The translations under genes were made by a program, and so were the position numbers. From Acidobacteriaceae bacterium (GTDB lineage: Bacteria; Acidobacteriota; Terriglobia; Terriglobales; Acidobacteriaceae), in assembly GCA_003156805.1 (NCBI GenBank), contig PMHV01000028.1:1057-59375 (forward strand): a stretch of DNA of 58,319 bases, read 5' to 3'. The number at the start of each line of letters is the position of its first letter. The stretch's first letter is position 1. Below, piece by piece: positions 1 to 7,717 of this stretch. The notes beneath the pieces were generated by a model that ran no database searches, was not told where the DNA came from, and worked only from the letters and a program-made list of their open reading frames with translations.

Positions 1-645
1 AGTTAGCTTATGGTGGCAGACCCTTCATGATTATGAATTCCGATGCCAGACATCGGAGGAATTTTCAACTGAGAACATTCTGGGTGGTGACTCTGTGCTT
101 TCCTGCTACCGTTCGTCATAGCGCCTGCCAACTCCTAGGCGTCCGTACTTCCCGCAAGCAGTGGGGGACAACATAGTTAAGCGTGACAATGAGATCGTCG
201 CTTTGATCTCTCAACGCCAATTTGGTCTTCCAGCGTGTATCCCAAACACCTGCCTGCGGGAGGTTGTTGACAGCAGGCGCTAAAGCGTGTCGTGACAAGA
301 GGTTATTCAACGGGAATGATCCACTTCGACAAGAGTGGGACACCGGTCGCTGAGTTCATTTGACCGAAATCCGTTTTCAGCTTAAATAGAGTTCGCGGAT
401 CGGACTGGTCCAGATCGGTGGCGTTTTCCGGTCGGGCCGACCGACAGAAACCTCGCGCTACAGGCTTCATATAGAGGCGAACGACGGGGAGGGTTCAAAA
501 GTTACTATTCCGCTGCGAATCAATGGAGATGGTCTACGCTTGGTGGGCCGCCAGACTGTCCGTGACTTGGTCGATTCGACCACTTCCTGGATAAACCACC
601 TGCTCGGACACGAAAACTCCGCGAGGAACGCTTAACGAGGATGCA
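1..645. other. Left flank of the integrated element, no supported gene
   Basis: I find no gene here that I can defend. Two plus-strand frames stay open without an ATG. One ends near base 285. The other runs from the TAG at 387-389 to a TAA at 633-635 and has protein-like composition (it ends ...TSWINHLLGHENSARNA), but has no credible start or ribosome binding site. They could be remnants of cargo genes of the element whose integrase follows. No repeat, tRNA or terminator was recognised. Confidence 0.4.
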
Positions 646-918
646 ATGTCAACCCAGCCATGGCCGGTCACGCCGGCCCTCTCAACCAACTTCGAATCTT
701 ACGTCGATTGCAAACGAGCTGCGGAATTCCTGTCTGTCGACCGGAAGACGATACAAAGGCTGTCTCGGGAGGGCAGAATTCCCGCTCACCCGGTTCTAAC
801 CGGCGCCCGCAAAGGACGCACCACATGGCGGTACAAGTTGAGCGAGCTTGACGAGTGGGCTCGCACTCAGCAACACTCGGTACCAGCCACCCGTGCCACA
901 TCTCGAAGGGAGAAGTGA
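646..918 (+). CDS. Helix-turn-helix (excisionase/MerR-like) DNA-binding protein
   Basis: A 90-residue protein with one winged helix-turn-helix of the excisionase/HTH_17 type. The core is at residues 20-45 (YVDCKRAAEFLSVDRKTIQR), followed by the R-x-G-x-I-P-A-H wing and a W-R-Y-K-x-S-E-L-DEW element that usually closes this fold. Proteins of this family direct recombination (Xis) or regulate the integrase gene. Its TGA overlaps the integrase ATG by one base (916-920, TGATG), so the two are probably translationally coupled. The exact role, excision factor or regulator, is inferred from the position next to the integrase. Confidence 0.8.
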   Translation: MSTQPWPVTPALSTNFESYVDCKRAAEFLSVDRKTIQRLSREGRIPAHPVLTGARKGRTTWRYKLSELDEWARTQQHSVPATRATSRREK

Positions 919-2168
919 TGGCACGGTTTCAGAATGGATGGCTTCGCAAGAAGCATCGCAAATCCGGGGAGGTCTGGTTATTTTGCTACCGCCAGCGGCG
1001 TCAAGAGGATGGCAAGTGGGTGGAGGCCACACCCATCCGCGTAGGTTCCCTCAAGGAATTTCCCAGCGAGGAAACCGCTTGGCGGCGGGTGGAAGAACTC
1101 AGACTCAATCCCAATCAATCAACGTTCGGTGTCAGCCCGCAGGCTACATTTGGTCAGCTTGCGGCGCACTATACGCAACACGAACTCCCAGAGAACCAGG
1201 AGAATGCCCAGATCGAGAAAGCGTATTCGACGATCCTCAAGTATCGGCGCTATCTCAAACGTTGGGCCTTGCCCCGCTGGGAGACGACGCCAGCGCTCAC
1301 CGTCGAGCCGATCGAGGTTGAGCGTTGGCTCAAGGCGCTCAGGAAGAAACATGGCCTTGAAAACTCAACTCTAGTAGAGATCCGGAAAGTCATGAACTTG
1401 GTCTACAAACACGGACAGCGATACGGGCTTCTTCCTCGTTCCGACGAGGGGAACCCAATTCATTTCGTCCGCCAATCGTCCAAGAGTGACTTCGAGCCGG
1501 TGATCCTCACCCTGCCCCAGGTACTCGATATTTTCGACAATCTGGATCTGATGCGCCGCACTATGGTCCTAACGGACGCGGCCACGGCGTTGCGTGTCAG
1601 CGAAATTCTGGCCCTGATGTGGAAGGATCTGGATTTCGTGGCGCAGCTGATACGGGTGCGCCGGGCTTACGTGTACCGCCGTTTTGGAGCTCCGAAATCG
1701 AAAGCCTCGAAGGCTCCGGTTCCGATGCATCCTCTGCTGGCGGCACATCTGCTCGCTTGGCGTCAGGAAACCCTCTACGCCTCCGACGAAGACTTGGTTT
1801 TTCCGAGTCTTCGCGCCAAGGGCACCAAGCCTCCCGCGGCCAACATGCTGGTTGCTGATTACCTGCGCGTGGCTGCCAAGAAGGCGGGAGTCGTGGCTCC
1901 GCCGCGCACCTTCGGATTCCACACTTTCCGAAGGACGCTCGCTTCGGTCTTGGTCAAACTGAAGGTCGATCCGAAGTTGGTGCAGGAAATGCTTCGGCAC
2001 CAAAATCTGAAGACGACCCTTGAGGTCTACGCGAAGGCGGTGACCGAAGACAAGCTCGAAGCGCAGGGGATGTTCCTAGAGTTGCTGTTCCGCGGCAGGA
2101 AGGCGGCTGAACCCGATCCGGTCAAAAACCTGGAGAAAACAGCTCCAGTGACGGGTTTGGTGCAGTAG
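918..2168 (+). CDS. Tyrosine-type site-specific integrase
   Basis: A 416-residue phage/island-type tyrosine recombinase. The ATG at 918 is preferred over the upstream in-frame ATG at 855 because it follows a purine-rich ribosome binding site and overlaps the previous stop. Residues about 75-180 form the SAM-like core-binding domain. The catalytic domain follows, with Arg226 (TALRVSE), Lys262 or Lys265, the H335-x-x-R338 box (HTFRR), His361 (MLRHQN) and the nucleophile Tyr371 (LEVYAK), so the active site is complete. Such enzymes integrate mobile DNA into tRNA genes. Here the gene ends 68 bp before the 3' end of tRNA-Phe, the usual arrangement at an element boundary. The element extends left, out of the window. 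Confidence 0.95.
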   Translation: MARFQNGWLRKKHRKSGEVWLFCYRQRRQEDGKWVEATPIRVGSLKEFPSEETAWRRVEELRLNPNQSTFGVSPQATFGQLAAHYTQHELPENQENAQIEKAYSTILKYRRYLKRWALPRWETTPALTVEPIEVERWLKALRKKHGLENSTLVEIRKVMNLVYKHGQRYGLLPRSDEGNPIHFVRQSSKSDFEPVILTLPQVLDIFDNLDLMRRTMVLTDAATALRVSEILALMWKDLDFVAQLIRVRRAYVYRRFGAPKSKASKAPVPMHPLLAAHLLAWRQETLYASDEDLVFPSLRAKGTKPPAANMLVADYLRVAAKKAGVVAPPRTFGFHTFRRTLASVLVKLKVDPKLVQEMLRHQNLKTTLEVYAKAVTEDKLEAQGMFLELLFRGRKAAEPDPVKNLEKTAPVTGLVQ

Positions 2169-2198
2169 TGCGGGCAACTGCGGGTAAACTGCGGGTAA
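2168..2198 (+). repeat. Tandem 11-bp repeats between integrase and tRNA
   Basis: Two perfect contiguous copies of AACTGCGGGTA (2176-2186 and 2187-2197) follow a partial copy (GTGCGGGCA, 2168-2176). They lie between the integrase stop and tRNA-Phe. Short direct repeats in this position are typical of integrase arm-type binding sites. That role is inferred. Confidence 0.6.
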
Positions 2199-2236
2199 TA
2201 CGCAAAATGAAAAGTAATGTTAACTGCTTTGAAATG

Positions 2237-2312
2237 TGGTGGCCAGGGACGGAGTTGAACCGCCGACGCCAGCCTTTTCAGGGCTGCGCTCTACCACCTG
2301 AGCTACCTGGCC
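2237..2312 (-). tRNA. tRNA-Phe (GAA)
   Basis: A complete 76-nt cloverleaf on the minus strand. The acceptor stem is GGCCAGG paired with CCTGGCC. The D arm is GCTC...GAGC. The anticodon stem CAGCC/GGCTG encloses the loop CTGAAAA, giving anticodon GAA (Phe). The T arm has the loop TTCAACT. The discriminator A and the CCA tail are encoded (plus-strand bases 2237-2240). The integrase lies beyond the 3' end, so this gene is the probable attachment site and remains intact. A strong promoter lies at 2449-2477. Confidence 0.97.
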
Positions 2313-2448
2313 ACGTTTCGAAACCCGCCCATCCATGCCGGGCTACGAGGACTGTCTGGGAGCACGCGGATAGAGCGGGATCGCCAATCCGCGATTCCCG
2401 TTTGAGAAATCGCCGCTGCATGTGCAGGAAGCGTGAGGAACGCTGTCG

Positions 2449-2477
2449 ATTATAGCAACTGCCGGGAATTCTCTCAA
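2449..2477 (-). promoter_or_regulatory. Sigma-70-type promoter of tRNA-Phe
   Basis: Read on the minus strand: TTGAGA (bases 2477-2472), a 17-bp spacer, then TATAAT (2454-2449). The -10 is a perfect match and the spacing is optimal. The predicted transcript starts near 2442, leaving a leader of about 130 nt before the tRNA 5' end at 2312. I see no gene in that leader. Confidence 0.8.
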
Positions 2478-2680
2478 CGATGCCTGCGCACGAGGCAGCC
2501 TCCCAAAAAACAGTTATTTAAGACACTCCTGCGCCGGGCGGCGATCTAATGCACATGAGATGGATTCGGCGTCGACATTCCTGAAACTTTCGCGCAACTT
2601 GTTCCCTTAGACTGTTTCTGGCAATGAGGCCGGTGTGAGCCGCGTCCGCTTCTCGGAGCGCTCAGAAATATCTTCTAACG

Positions 2681-2713
2681 ATAAAAATGCGGGGACCGAA
2701 TCCCGGCCCCCGC
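2681..2713 (-). terminator. Rho-independent terminator of the M1 aminopeptidase gene
   Basis: On the minus strand, 24 bp after the aminopeptidase stop, the arms GCGGGG and CCCCGC (bases 2713-2708 and 2694-2689) enclose a short loop and are followed by ATTTTTAT. This is a GC stem with a U-tract. Confidence 0.8.
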
Positions 2714-2736
2714 CCTTGGCCGCTCTGTTGTCAGCG

Positions 2737-5361
2737 CTACTTGCCGCCCGCTGAGGACGAGTGCTGCCCCAGCCAGGACGCCAGTTGAGGTTGTTGTTGC
2801 GACTTGAGATCGACGCAGTTATTGATCCGCTCAATCGATTGCTTGTACGTCCGCTCCGCGGCTTCGACCTTGTGTGCGGTGAAGAATTCTGCAACCCGGT
2901 CACGCATTTGCGTATCGCAGAAAGCGGATGTCGATCCAACCACCCGTGCGCTGGCAAACGGACCGCCGGCCTTTTCGATCGCCGGCCAATGTTGCTGCAC
3001 GAAATCCCAGGCCAGTTTTTCTCCCGCTGGGTTCCGCATCACGCCTGTAACCAGTTGCAGTGCATCCTGCGAGCGAACGTCAGGCGAGATCGCAAACTCC
3101 AGGGTTCGCTCCTGCAGCTTTGGATCGTCGAACTGGGGCAACGTGAAAAAGTACATGTAATATTCTTCCGGCGACTTAGGGTTTTTCAGCGCGGTCATTA
3201 CCCGGTCGTAGAAAGCCTGATCGCCGTTGAGCGCCGCCAGGGCGAGCGCGCCCGACGCCAACTGACGGTCCACGGAGGCCGGATTGTCGAGTGCCTGGTC
3301 GGCGAGCTTGCGGGCTGCGGCCAGCACTTCAGGATCGCGAGCATCGTAGCCGAGAGCGTTGAACACCAGCGAGCGCAAAGTCTTCTGCTCGTCGGTTTCT
3401 CCCGGTTTCGGATCCCATCCCACGTCCTTAAGGATGGGCTCCAAATACTGGCGCAGCCACGCGCGATAGGACTCTTGATCGTTCTCATTTACCAGGTAGC
3501 GGCCGATGTAATCGAGGCGTTCGAACAGATCTTCCATCACGGCACGATTACGATCCGCGCCCAGGCCTTGGGCGAGAGCGAGATAGTCGCCGACCGGCTC
3601 ACGCCCCACGCGCACGGACGCCCAGATGTCAGACTGCACCGCGATTCGTTCTGCCGGAGTCAATGCGGTTTCGGCATCTTCGGCCAGAGCGCGAACCGCC
3701 TCCGGCTGGTAACCGACACGGTAATAGCCGGTAGCTCCGGCATTCGCCAGCACCCAGGTGGAACAGCCGGGCAGGGTGAAAGTTGCCTGTTTGCCGGTGA
3801 GCAATTCGCACTTCGGGGCGCTCTTGCCGTTCGCAGAAGATTTCAGGCACAAGGGAACCTGCCAGATCTGATCTGACGGCGCCTCGAACTTGGCCCGGTC
3901 GACGTAGTAACGCTGCTGATCGAGAGCGACCGTGGTCGAGCCTGCGGAGCACTGCGATTTGACGTTAATGATGGGAACGCCCGCCTGCTTTACGAAAGTC
4001 GGCATGATCTTGTCGACCGGCTTCTTGGAGGTTTTCGCCTGCGCCTCCCAGAAGTCATCCGCTGTGGCGTTCGCATACTGATGCTGTTTCAGATACGCGT
4101 TCACTCCCGCGCGGAAAGTCTCCTCGCCGAGGTAGGACTCCAGCATCCGCAACACCGCCGCGGCTTTGCCATAAGCGATTCCATCAAACAATTCCTGAAT
4201 CTGAGCCGGCGTCTCAGCAGCCTGGTGGATGGGCCGTGTGTTGGCCAATGAATCGGTGTTGAGCGTGCCCGCGGCATCGCTCACATCGTCGAGATTAAAA
4301 TTCCATGCCGGCTTCCAGGCCTCGATCGGCTTGCTCGACATCCACGTGGCAAAGCCCTCATTCAGCCAGATGTCATCCCACCATTTCATCGTAACCAGAT
4401 CGCCGAACCACTGGTGCGCCATTTCGTGGGCAACCACGGAAGCAATCTCTTTCTTCAAGCCGATCGATCCGTGCTGCTCATCGATCAGCAGAATCACCTC
4501 GCGGAAGGTGATGCAACCCGTATTCTCCATGGCGCCTGCCGAAAAGTCCGGCAGACCGATCAGGTCCAGCTTGCCGTAGGGATACTTGATGCCGAAATAC
4601 TTGTCGTAATAGCCCAGGACATGCTCCGCCACTTCGAGCGAGAACTTGCCCATCTCTTTCTTTCCCGGGGTGGCATAGACGCGAATCGGAATGCCGTCCG
4701 CCTCGCCCTCGATGTACTCGAAGTTGCCAACAACCAACGCCGCCAAATAAGACGACATCCTGGCCGTGGTGGCAAAGCGCACCGTGTGCTTGTCGCCGGG
4801 ACCAGCGGTATCGGAGGCGATCTTCTGGTTCGAAATCGCCACCAGTCCTTTGTCGGCAATGGCGGTGATGTCGAATGTGGCTTTGTAGTCAGGCTCGTCG
4901 AACGACGGAAACGCGCGCCGTGCGTCGGTGGCTTCAAACTGCGTGGCAGCGTATTTGCGGCCCTGGTCGTCCTTGCCCAGATAAAGGCCGCGCATTTCGT
5001 CATTCAGGATGCCGGTGTAAGTGATGTGGATGGTTGCAGCGCCGGCAGCCAGCGGCTTTTCCACGGACAGCACAACCATTTCTTTCTCTTTTTCCGGTCG
5101 GACGGTGGCTTTTTGCGTGGCGCCGCCGCTGGTGATGGTGACATCTTCGAAAGTGATATCGACCGCGTTGAGAGTGATCTCAGAAGTCGGCTTCAGCACT
5201 CGGATGGAAAGGGTTTCATCGCCGTCAAAGGTAGCTTTGTCGAGATCGGGCGCAAAGCTGAGTTTGTAGTTTTCGGGTGTGGCCAGCTCCGGCAGCCGCT
5301 GTGCCGCCGCCAACGAAAGTACCGTCACGGCGAAGGTGAGTACCGCAAGGATTCGCTTCAT
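2737..5361 (-). CDS. Exported M1-family aminopeptidase
   Basis: An 874-residue zinc metallopeptidase of family M1 (aminopeptidase N / ERAP type), expected to remove N-terminal residues from peptides. Residues 1-20 are a signal peptide ending in LAAA, so it acts outside the cytoplasm. The exopeptidase motif GAMEN is at 276-280. The zinc motif HEMAH is at 312-316, with the third ligand Glu335 exactly 18 residues later in WLNEGFA. The C-terminal half (about 540-870) is the helical ERAP1_C-like domain. Length and motifs are complete. It lies downstream of hutI on the same strand with about 200 bp between, so it is probably transcribed separately. Its terminator is at 2681-2713. Confidence 0.93.
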   Translation of the reverse strand: MKRILAVLTFAVTVLSLAAAQRLPELATPENYKLSFAPDLDKATFDGDETLSIRVLKPTSEITLNAVDITFEDVTITSGGATQKATVRPEKEKEMVVLSVEKPLAAGAATIHITYTGILNDEMRGLYLGKDDQGRKYAATQFEATDARRAFPSFDEPDYKATFDITAIADKGLVAISNQKIASDTAGPGDKHTVRFATTARMSSYLAALVVGNFEYIEGEADGIPIRVYATPGKKEMGKFSLEVAEHVLGYYDKYFGIKYPYGKLDLIGLPDFSAGAMENTGCITFREVILLIDEQHGSIGLKKEIASVVAHEMAHQWFGDLVTMKWWDDIWLNEGFATWMSSKPIEAWKPAWNFNLDDVSDAAGTLNTDSLANTRPIHQAAETPAQIQELFDGIAYGKAAAVLRMLESYLGEETFRAGVNAYLKQHQYANATADDFWEAQAKTSKKPVDKIMPTFVKQAGVPIINVKSQCSAGSTTVALDQQRYYVDRAKFEAPSDQIWQVPLCLKSSANGKSAPKCELLTGKQATFTLPGCSTWVLANAGATGYYRVGYQPEAVRALAEDAETALTPAERIAVQSDIWASVRVGREPVGDYLALAQGLGADRNRAVMEDLFERLDYIGRYLVNENDQESYRAWLRQYLEPILKDVGWDPKPGETDEQKTLRSLVFNALGYDARDPEVLAAARKLADQALDNPASVDRQLASGALALAALNGDQAFYDRVMTALKNPKSPEEYYMYFFTLPQFDDPKLQERTLEFAISPDVRSQDALQLVTGVMRNPAGEKLAWDFVQQHWPAIEKAGGPFASARVVGSTSAFCDTQMRDRVAEFFTAHKVEAAERTYKQSIERINNCVDLKSQQQPQLASWLGQHSSSAGGK

Positions 5362-5396
5362 AGGTTTTTCCTCAGGAAGTTCTCTCAGAATTTATT

Positions 5397-5441
5397 GCCA
5401 GACTTTACTTATTGCCAGACATTGATGGCCAGACATTGATG
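5397..5441. repeat. Short tandem repeat upstream of the M1 aminopeptidase
   Basis: GCCAGACATTGATG occurs twice in direct contact (5414-5427 and 5428-5441), and TGCCAGAC appears once more at 5397-5404. It lies 35-80 bp upstream of the aminopeptidase start, where a regulator could bind or where slippage may have occurred. No function can be assigned. Confidence 0.5.
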
Positions 5442-5559
5442 GCCCAGATTCGGTTGCTGAAAATGGCTGTCTATCCTCTTCCTTCCTCGACGTCTCCGAC
5501 GAAAATACGCAAACGGTCACTCTCGGTCCATACGTCATACGTAATGAGCGCGCAAAAGT

Positions 5560-6927
5560 TCAAACAAACGATGCAAGCCCGTCCGCTACACCGCCCAGCA
5601 CGGTCAGGGCGCAGCGGTTGGCTCCAAACCAGTACGGAATCTCACGACAGTCTTCCACCGCAAACACCGCCAGATCGGCATCTTTGCCGGGTTCAATGCT
5701 TCCCTTCCGGTCCGCGACGCGCAGCGCCCAGGCGCCGTTAATTGTAGCCGCTGCGACGGCTTCCCCCGGAGTCATCTTCATGTGCGTGCAGGCCAGCGAC
5801 ATCGCCATGGGCATACTCATGGTCGGAGAGGTACCCGGATTGTAGTCCGTCGCCAGCGCCACCGGCACGCCCGCATCGATCAGCTTGCGCGCTGGAGGAT
5901 ATTCCTTCAGCCCGAGAAAGTAATTCGCTCCCGGCACCAGCGTGGCGATGGTTTCATGTTTGGCTAGCTGCGCGATATCGTCTTCGTTCACGTGATCCAT
6001 GTGGTCGAACGACGCCGGATCGAAACGAAAAAAGGGTCGCAGCGCTGTATGAGCAAGCTGGCCCATGTGCGCACGCACGCTGAGACCATGCTCCATGGCC
6101 GCTTCAAAGATCTGCTCCGCCTGGCTCGGCGCAAAGGCCCCTTGGTCGCAAAAAACGTCCACGAACTGGGCGAGCTTCCGCTTCGCAGCCGCCGGGATCA
6201 TCTCCTTACAGACGATCTCAACATACTTTTGTGAGCAGCCCTGAAATTCTTTTGGGACGACGTGAGCACCAAGAAGAGTCGCGACAACCGTCCCCGCCCA
6301 GCGCGAAGCAGCCTCGCGGATCGCTTCCAGCGACTTCAGTTCCGACTGAACCGTCAATCCGTATCCCGACTTGGCTTCGACCGTAGTCGTGCCCTGAGCG
6401 GCCATGTCGTACAGCGCGGCCAGAACCCTCGCTGCCAGCGCACTCTTCCCTGCCCTGCGCACGCCCTCCAAACTCGACCGAATTCCGCCGCCGGCCGCAG
6501 CGATCTCTTCGTAGGAAGCGCCCTCGATCCGCTTCTCGAAATCTACCAGCCGCGGACTCACGAAAACCGGATGCGTGTGCGAATCCACAAAGCCGGGTAA
6601 AACTACTTTCCCTGCACAGTCGATCTCAGTGACTTTCTTTCGGTTCTTCTTCAGCCAAGGATCGCGCAGAGCGTCTTTGGTGGTGCCGACGGAAACAATC
6701 TTTCCTCCAAAGCACAAGACGGCGCCATCGTTAAGGATGCCGAGTTGTTTGAGGTCAGGACCACGGCGCGGACCAGCCTTGGCCGAAAAAGTCTGGAGCG
6801 TAAGAAGCTGGCCGATGTTGGCCAAGAGGATCGGAAGCTGGATCTTCTTATCTCGTTTCTTGGTTGAGGTCACGCTACAGCAGTCTAGCAGCCGCCGAGA
6901 CGAGACGGCTCGCAGGGCATTTATCAA
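5560..6927 (-). CDS. hutI: Imidazolonepropionase
   Basis: Converts imidazolone-5-propionate to N-formimino-L-glutamate, the third step of histidine breakdown, in the cytoplasm. The protein is an amidohydrolase-fold enzyme with the metal motif D-S-H-T-H-P-V-F (near residue 116), the family sequence GGGIRS, a YGLT strand and the C-terminal EPGKDADLAVF box. The ATG at 6927 gives 455 residues, about 40 more than usual. Translation might instead begin at the GTG at 6873 (437 residues); neither start has a clear ribosome binding site. The upstream pathway enzyme hutU is on the same strand at 7718-9400, but the toxin-antitoxin pair separates them. Confidence 0.95.
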   Translation of the reverse strand: MINALRAVSSRRLLDCCSVTSTKKRDKKIQLPILLANIGQLLTLQTFSAKAGPRRGPDLKQLGILNDGAVLCFGGKIVSVGTTKDALRDPWLKKNRKKVTEIDCAGKVVLPGFVDSHTHPVFVSPRLVDFEKRIEGASYEEIAAAGGGIRSSLEGVRRAGKSALAARVLAALYDMAAQGTTTVEAKSGYGLTVQSELKSLEAIREAASRWAGTVVATLLGAHVVPKEFQGCSQKYVEIVCKEMIPAAAKRKLAQFVDVFCDQGAFAPSQAEQIFEAAMEHGLSVRAHMGQLAHTALRPFFRFDPASFDHMDHVNEDDIAQLAKHETIATLVPGANYFLGLKEYPPARKLIDAGVPVALATDYNPGTSPTMSMPMAMSLACTHMKMTPGEAVAAATINGAWALRVADRKGSIEPGKDADLAVFAVEDCREIPYWFGANRCALTVLGGVADGLASFV

Positions 6928-6932
6928 TTATT

Positions 6933-6970
6933 TCTGAATGTCGGATATGTTATATAATTGGGTATTCAGA
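6933..6970 (+). promoter_or_regulatory. Promoter/operator of the AbrB-PIN toxin-antitoxin operon
   Basis: A perfect -10 hexamer TATAAT (6953-6958) lies near the centre of an inverted repeat with arms TCTGAAT (6933-6939) and ATTCAGA (6964-6970). A ribosome binding site and the antitoxin ATG follow at 6974-6985. AbrB-type antitoxins commonly autorepress by binding such palindromes over their own promoter. I see no convincing -35 box. The left arm is also next to the hutI start, so hutI transcription could be affected. Confidence 0.6.
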
Positions 6971-6982
6971 CATGGAGGGACA

Positions 6983-7267
6983 ATGCAATCGGCAAGAGTC
7001 GGAAAGCGAGGCGTGATCGTTGTGCCCGCAAAGCTGCGCAAGCGCTTTGGTATTGAAGAGGGTAGCATCGTGATTGCCGAAGAGAAGGAAAACGGCATCC
7101 TCATTCGCCCCGCCATGGTTGTTCCCGTCGAACGATATACTCCGCAGCGTAAAGCGGAATTTCTTCTCTCCAACGCTGTCGACGCAGCCGACTACCGTCA
7201 GGCCCGGAAAGAGGTTCGGAAGCTGGGCCTTGATCCCGATTCGATTCCACACCGGCGACCGGAATAA
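6983..7267 (+). CDS. AbrB/VapB-family antitoxin
   Basis: A 94-residue protein with an N-terminal SpoVT/AbrB swapped-hairpin DNA-binding domain (residues 1-45: RVGKRGVIVVPAKLRKRFG, then EEGSIVIAEE). A C-terminal segment (about 50-94) is expected to wrap the toxin. The ATG at 6983 is chosen because GGAGGG sits just upstream (6974-6979); an in-frame ATG at 6938 lies inside the promoter palindrome. The stop is directly followed by the ATG of the PIN toxin, forming an antitoxin-first operon. The module interrupts the hut genes in the opposite orientation. Confidence 0.88.
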   Translation: MQSARVGKRGVIVVPAKLRKRFGIEEGSIVIAEEKENGILIRPAMVVPVERYTPQRKAEFLLSNAVDAADYRQARKEVRKLGLDPDSIPHRRPE

Positions 7268-7669
7268 ATGGACCGGCTGTTTCTTGACGCCAACGTTCTG
7301 TTTTCTGCGGCTTACCGAGCTGATGCGGGACTTCTCCAACTCTGGAAGCTCAAGGCTGTGACATTGTGCAGCTCCCGCTATGCCTTGGAGGAGGCCAGAA
7401 TCAACCTTACCGGTGAAGATCAACGGATGCGGCTCACTAAGCTGTCGGGATCGCTCCATCTGTTTGAAGCTGGCCAAAGGCCACTTCCACGAGGGATTTC
7501 CCCGCCCGAGAAAGATGTGCCGATTCTGCTCGCTGCCATCGAAGCTCAGGCCACTTATCTGCTGACAGGTGATGTTCGACACTTCGGCCCATACTTGGGT
7601 GGGAAGATTGGGGAGACTGCGATTGTGCTTCCCGGAGAGTACCTCAGGATGCGCGCTCATGAGAAGTAA
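7268..7669 (+). CDS. PIN-domain toxin (VapC-like RNase)
   Basis: A 133-residue PIN-fold ribonuclease, the probable toxin of the pair. The acidic metal-binding residues are present: Asp7 (FLDANVL), Glu41/Glu42 (ALEEAR), Asp83 (EKDVPILLAA) and Asp102 (TGDVRHF). The family cleaves specific RNAs, often tRNA. The gene begins on the base after the antitoxin stop. The second half resembles PIN proteins partnered with AbrB antitoxins more than classical short VapC. The target is unknown. Confidence 0.87.
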   Translation: MDRLFLDANVLFSAAYRADAGLLQLWKLKAVTLCSSRYALEEARINLTGEDQRMRLTKLSGSLHLFEAGQRPLPRGISPPEKDVPILLAAIEAQATYLLTGDVRHFGPYLGGKIGETAIVLPGEYLRMRAHEK

Positions 7670-7717
7670 GACTGGCTGTCGAAGAACTCCGGGCGCTCCG
7701 TGCCTCCGTAGTGGATG

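Noticed and set aside
2168-2455. Plus-strand frame of 95 codons after the integrase
   Set aside because: It runs antisense through the whole tRNA-Phe gene and has no ribosome binding site; the product is not protein-like.
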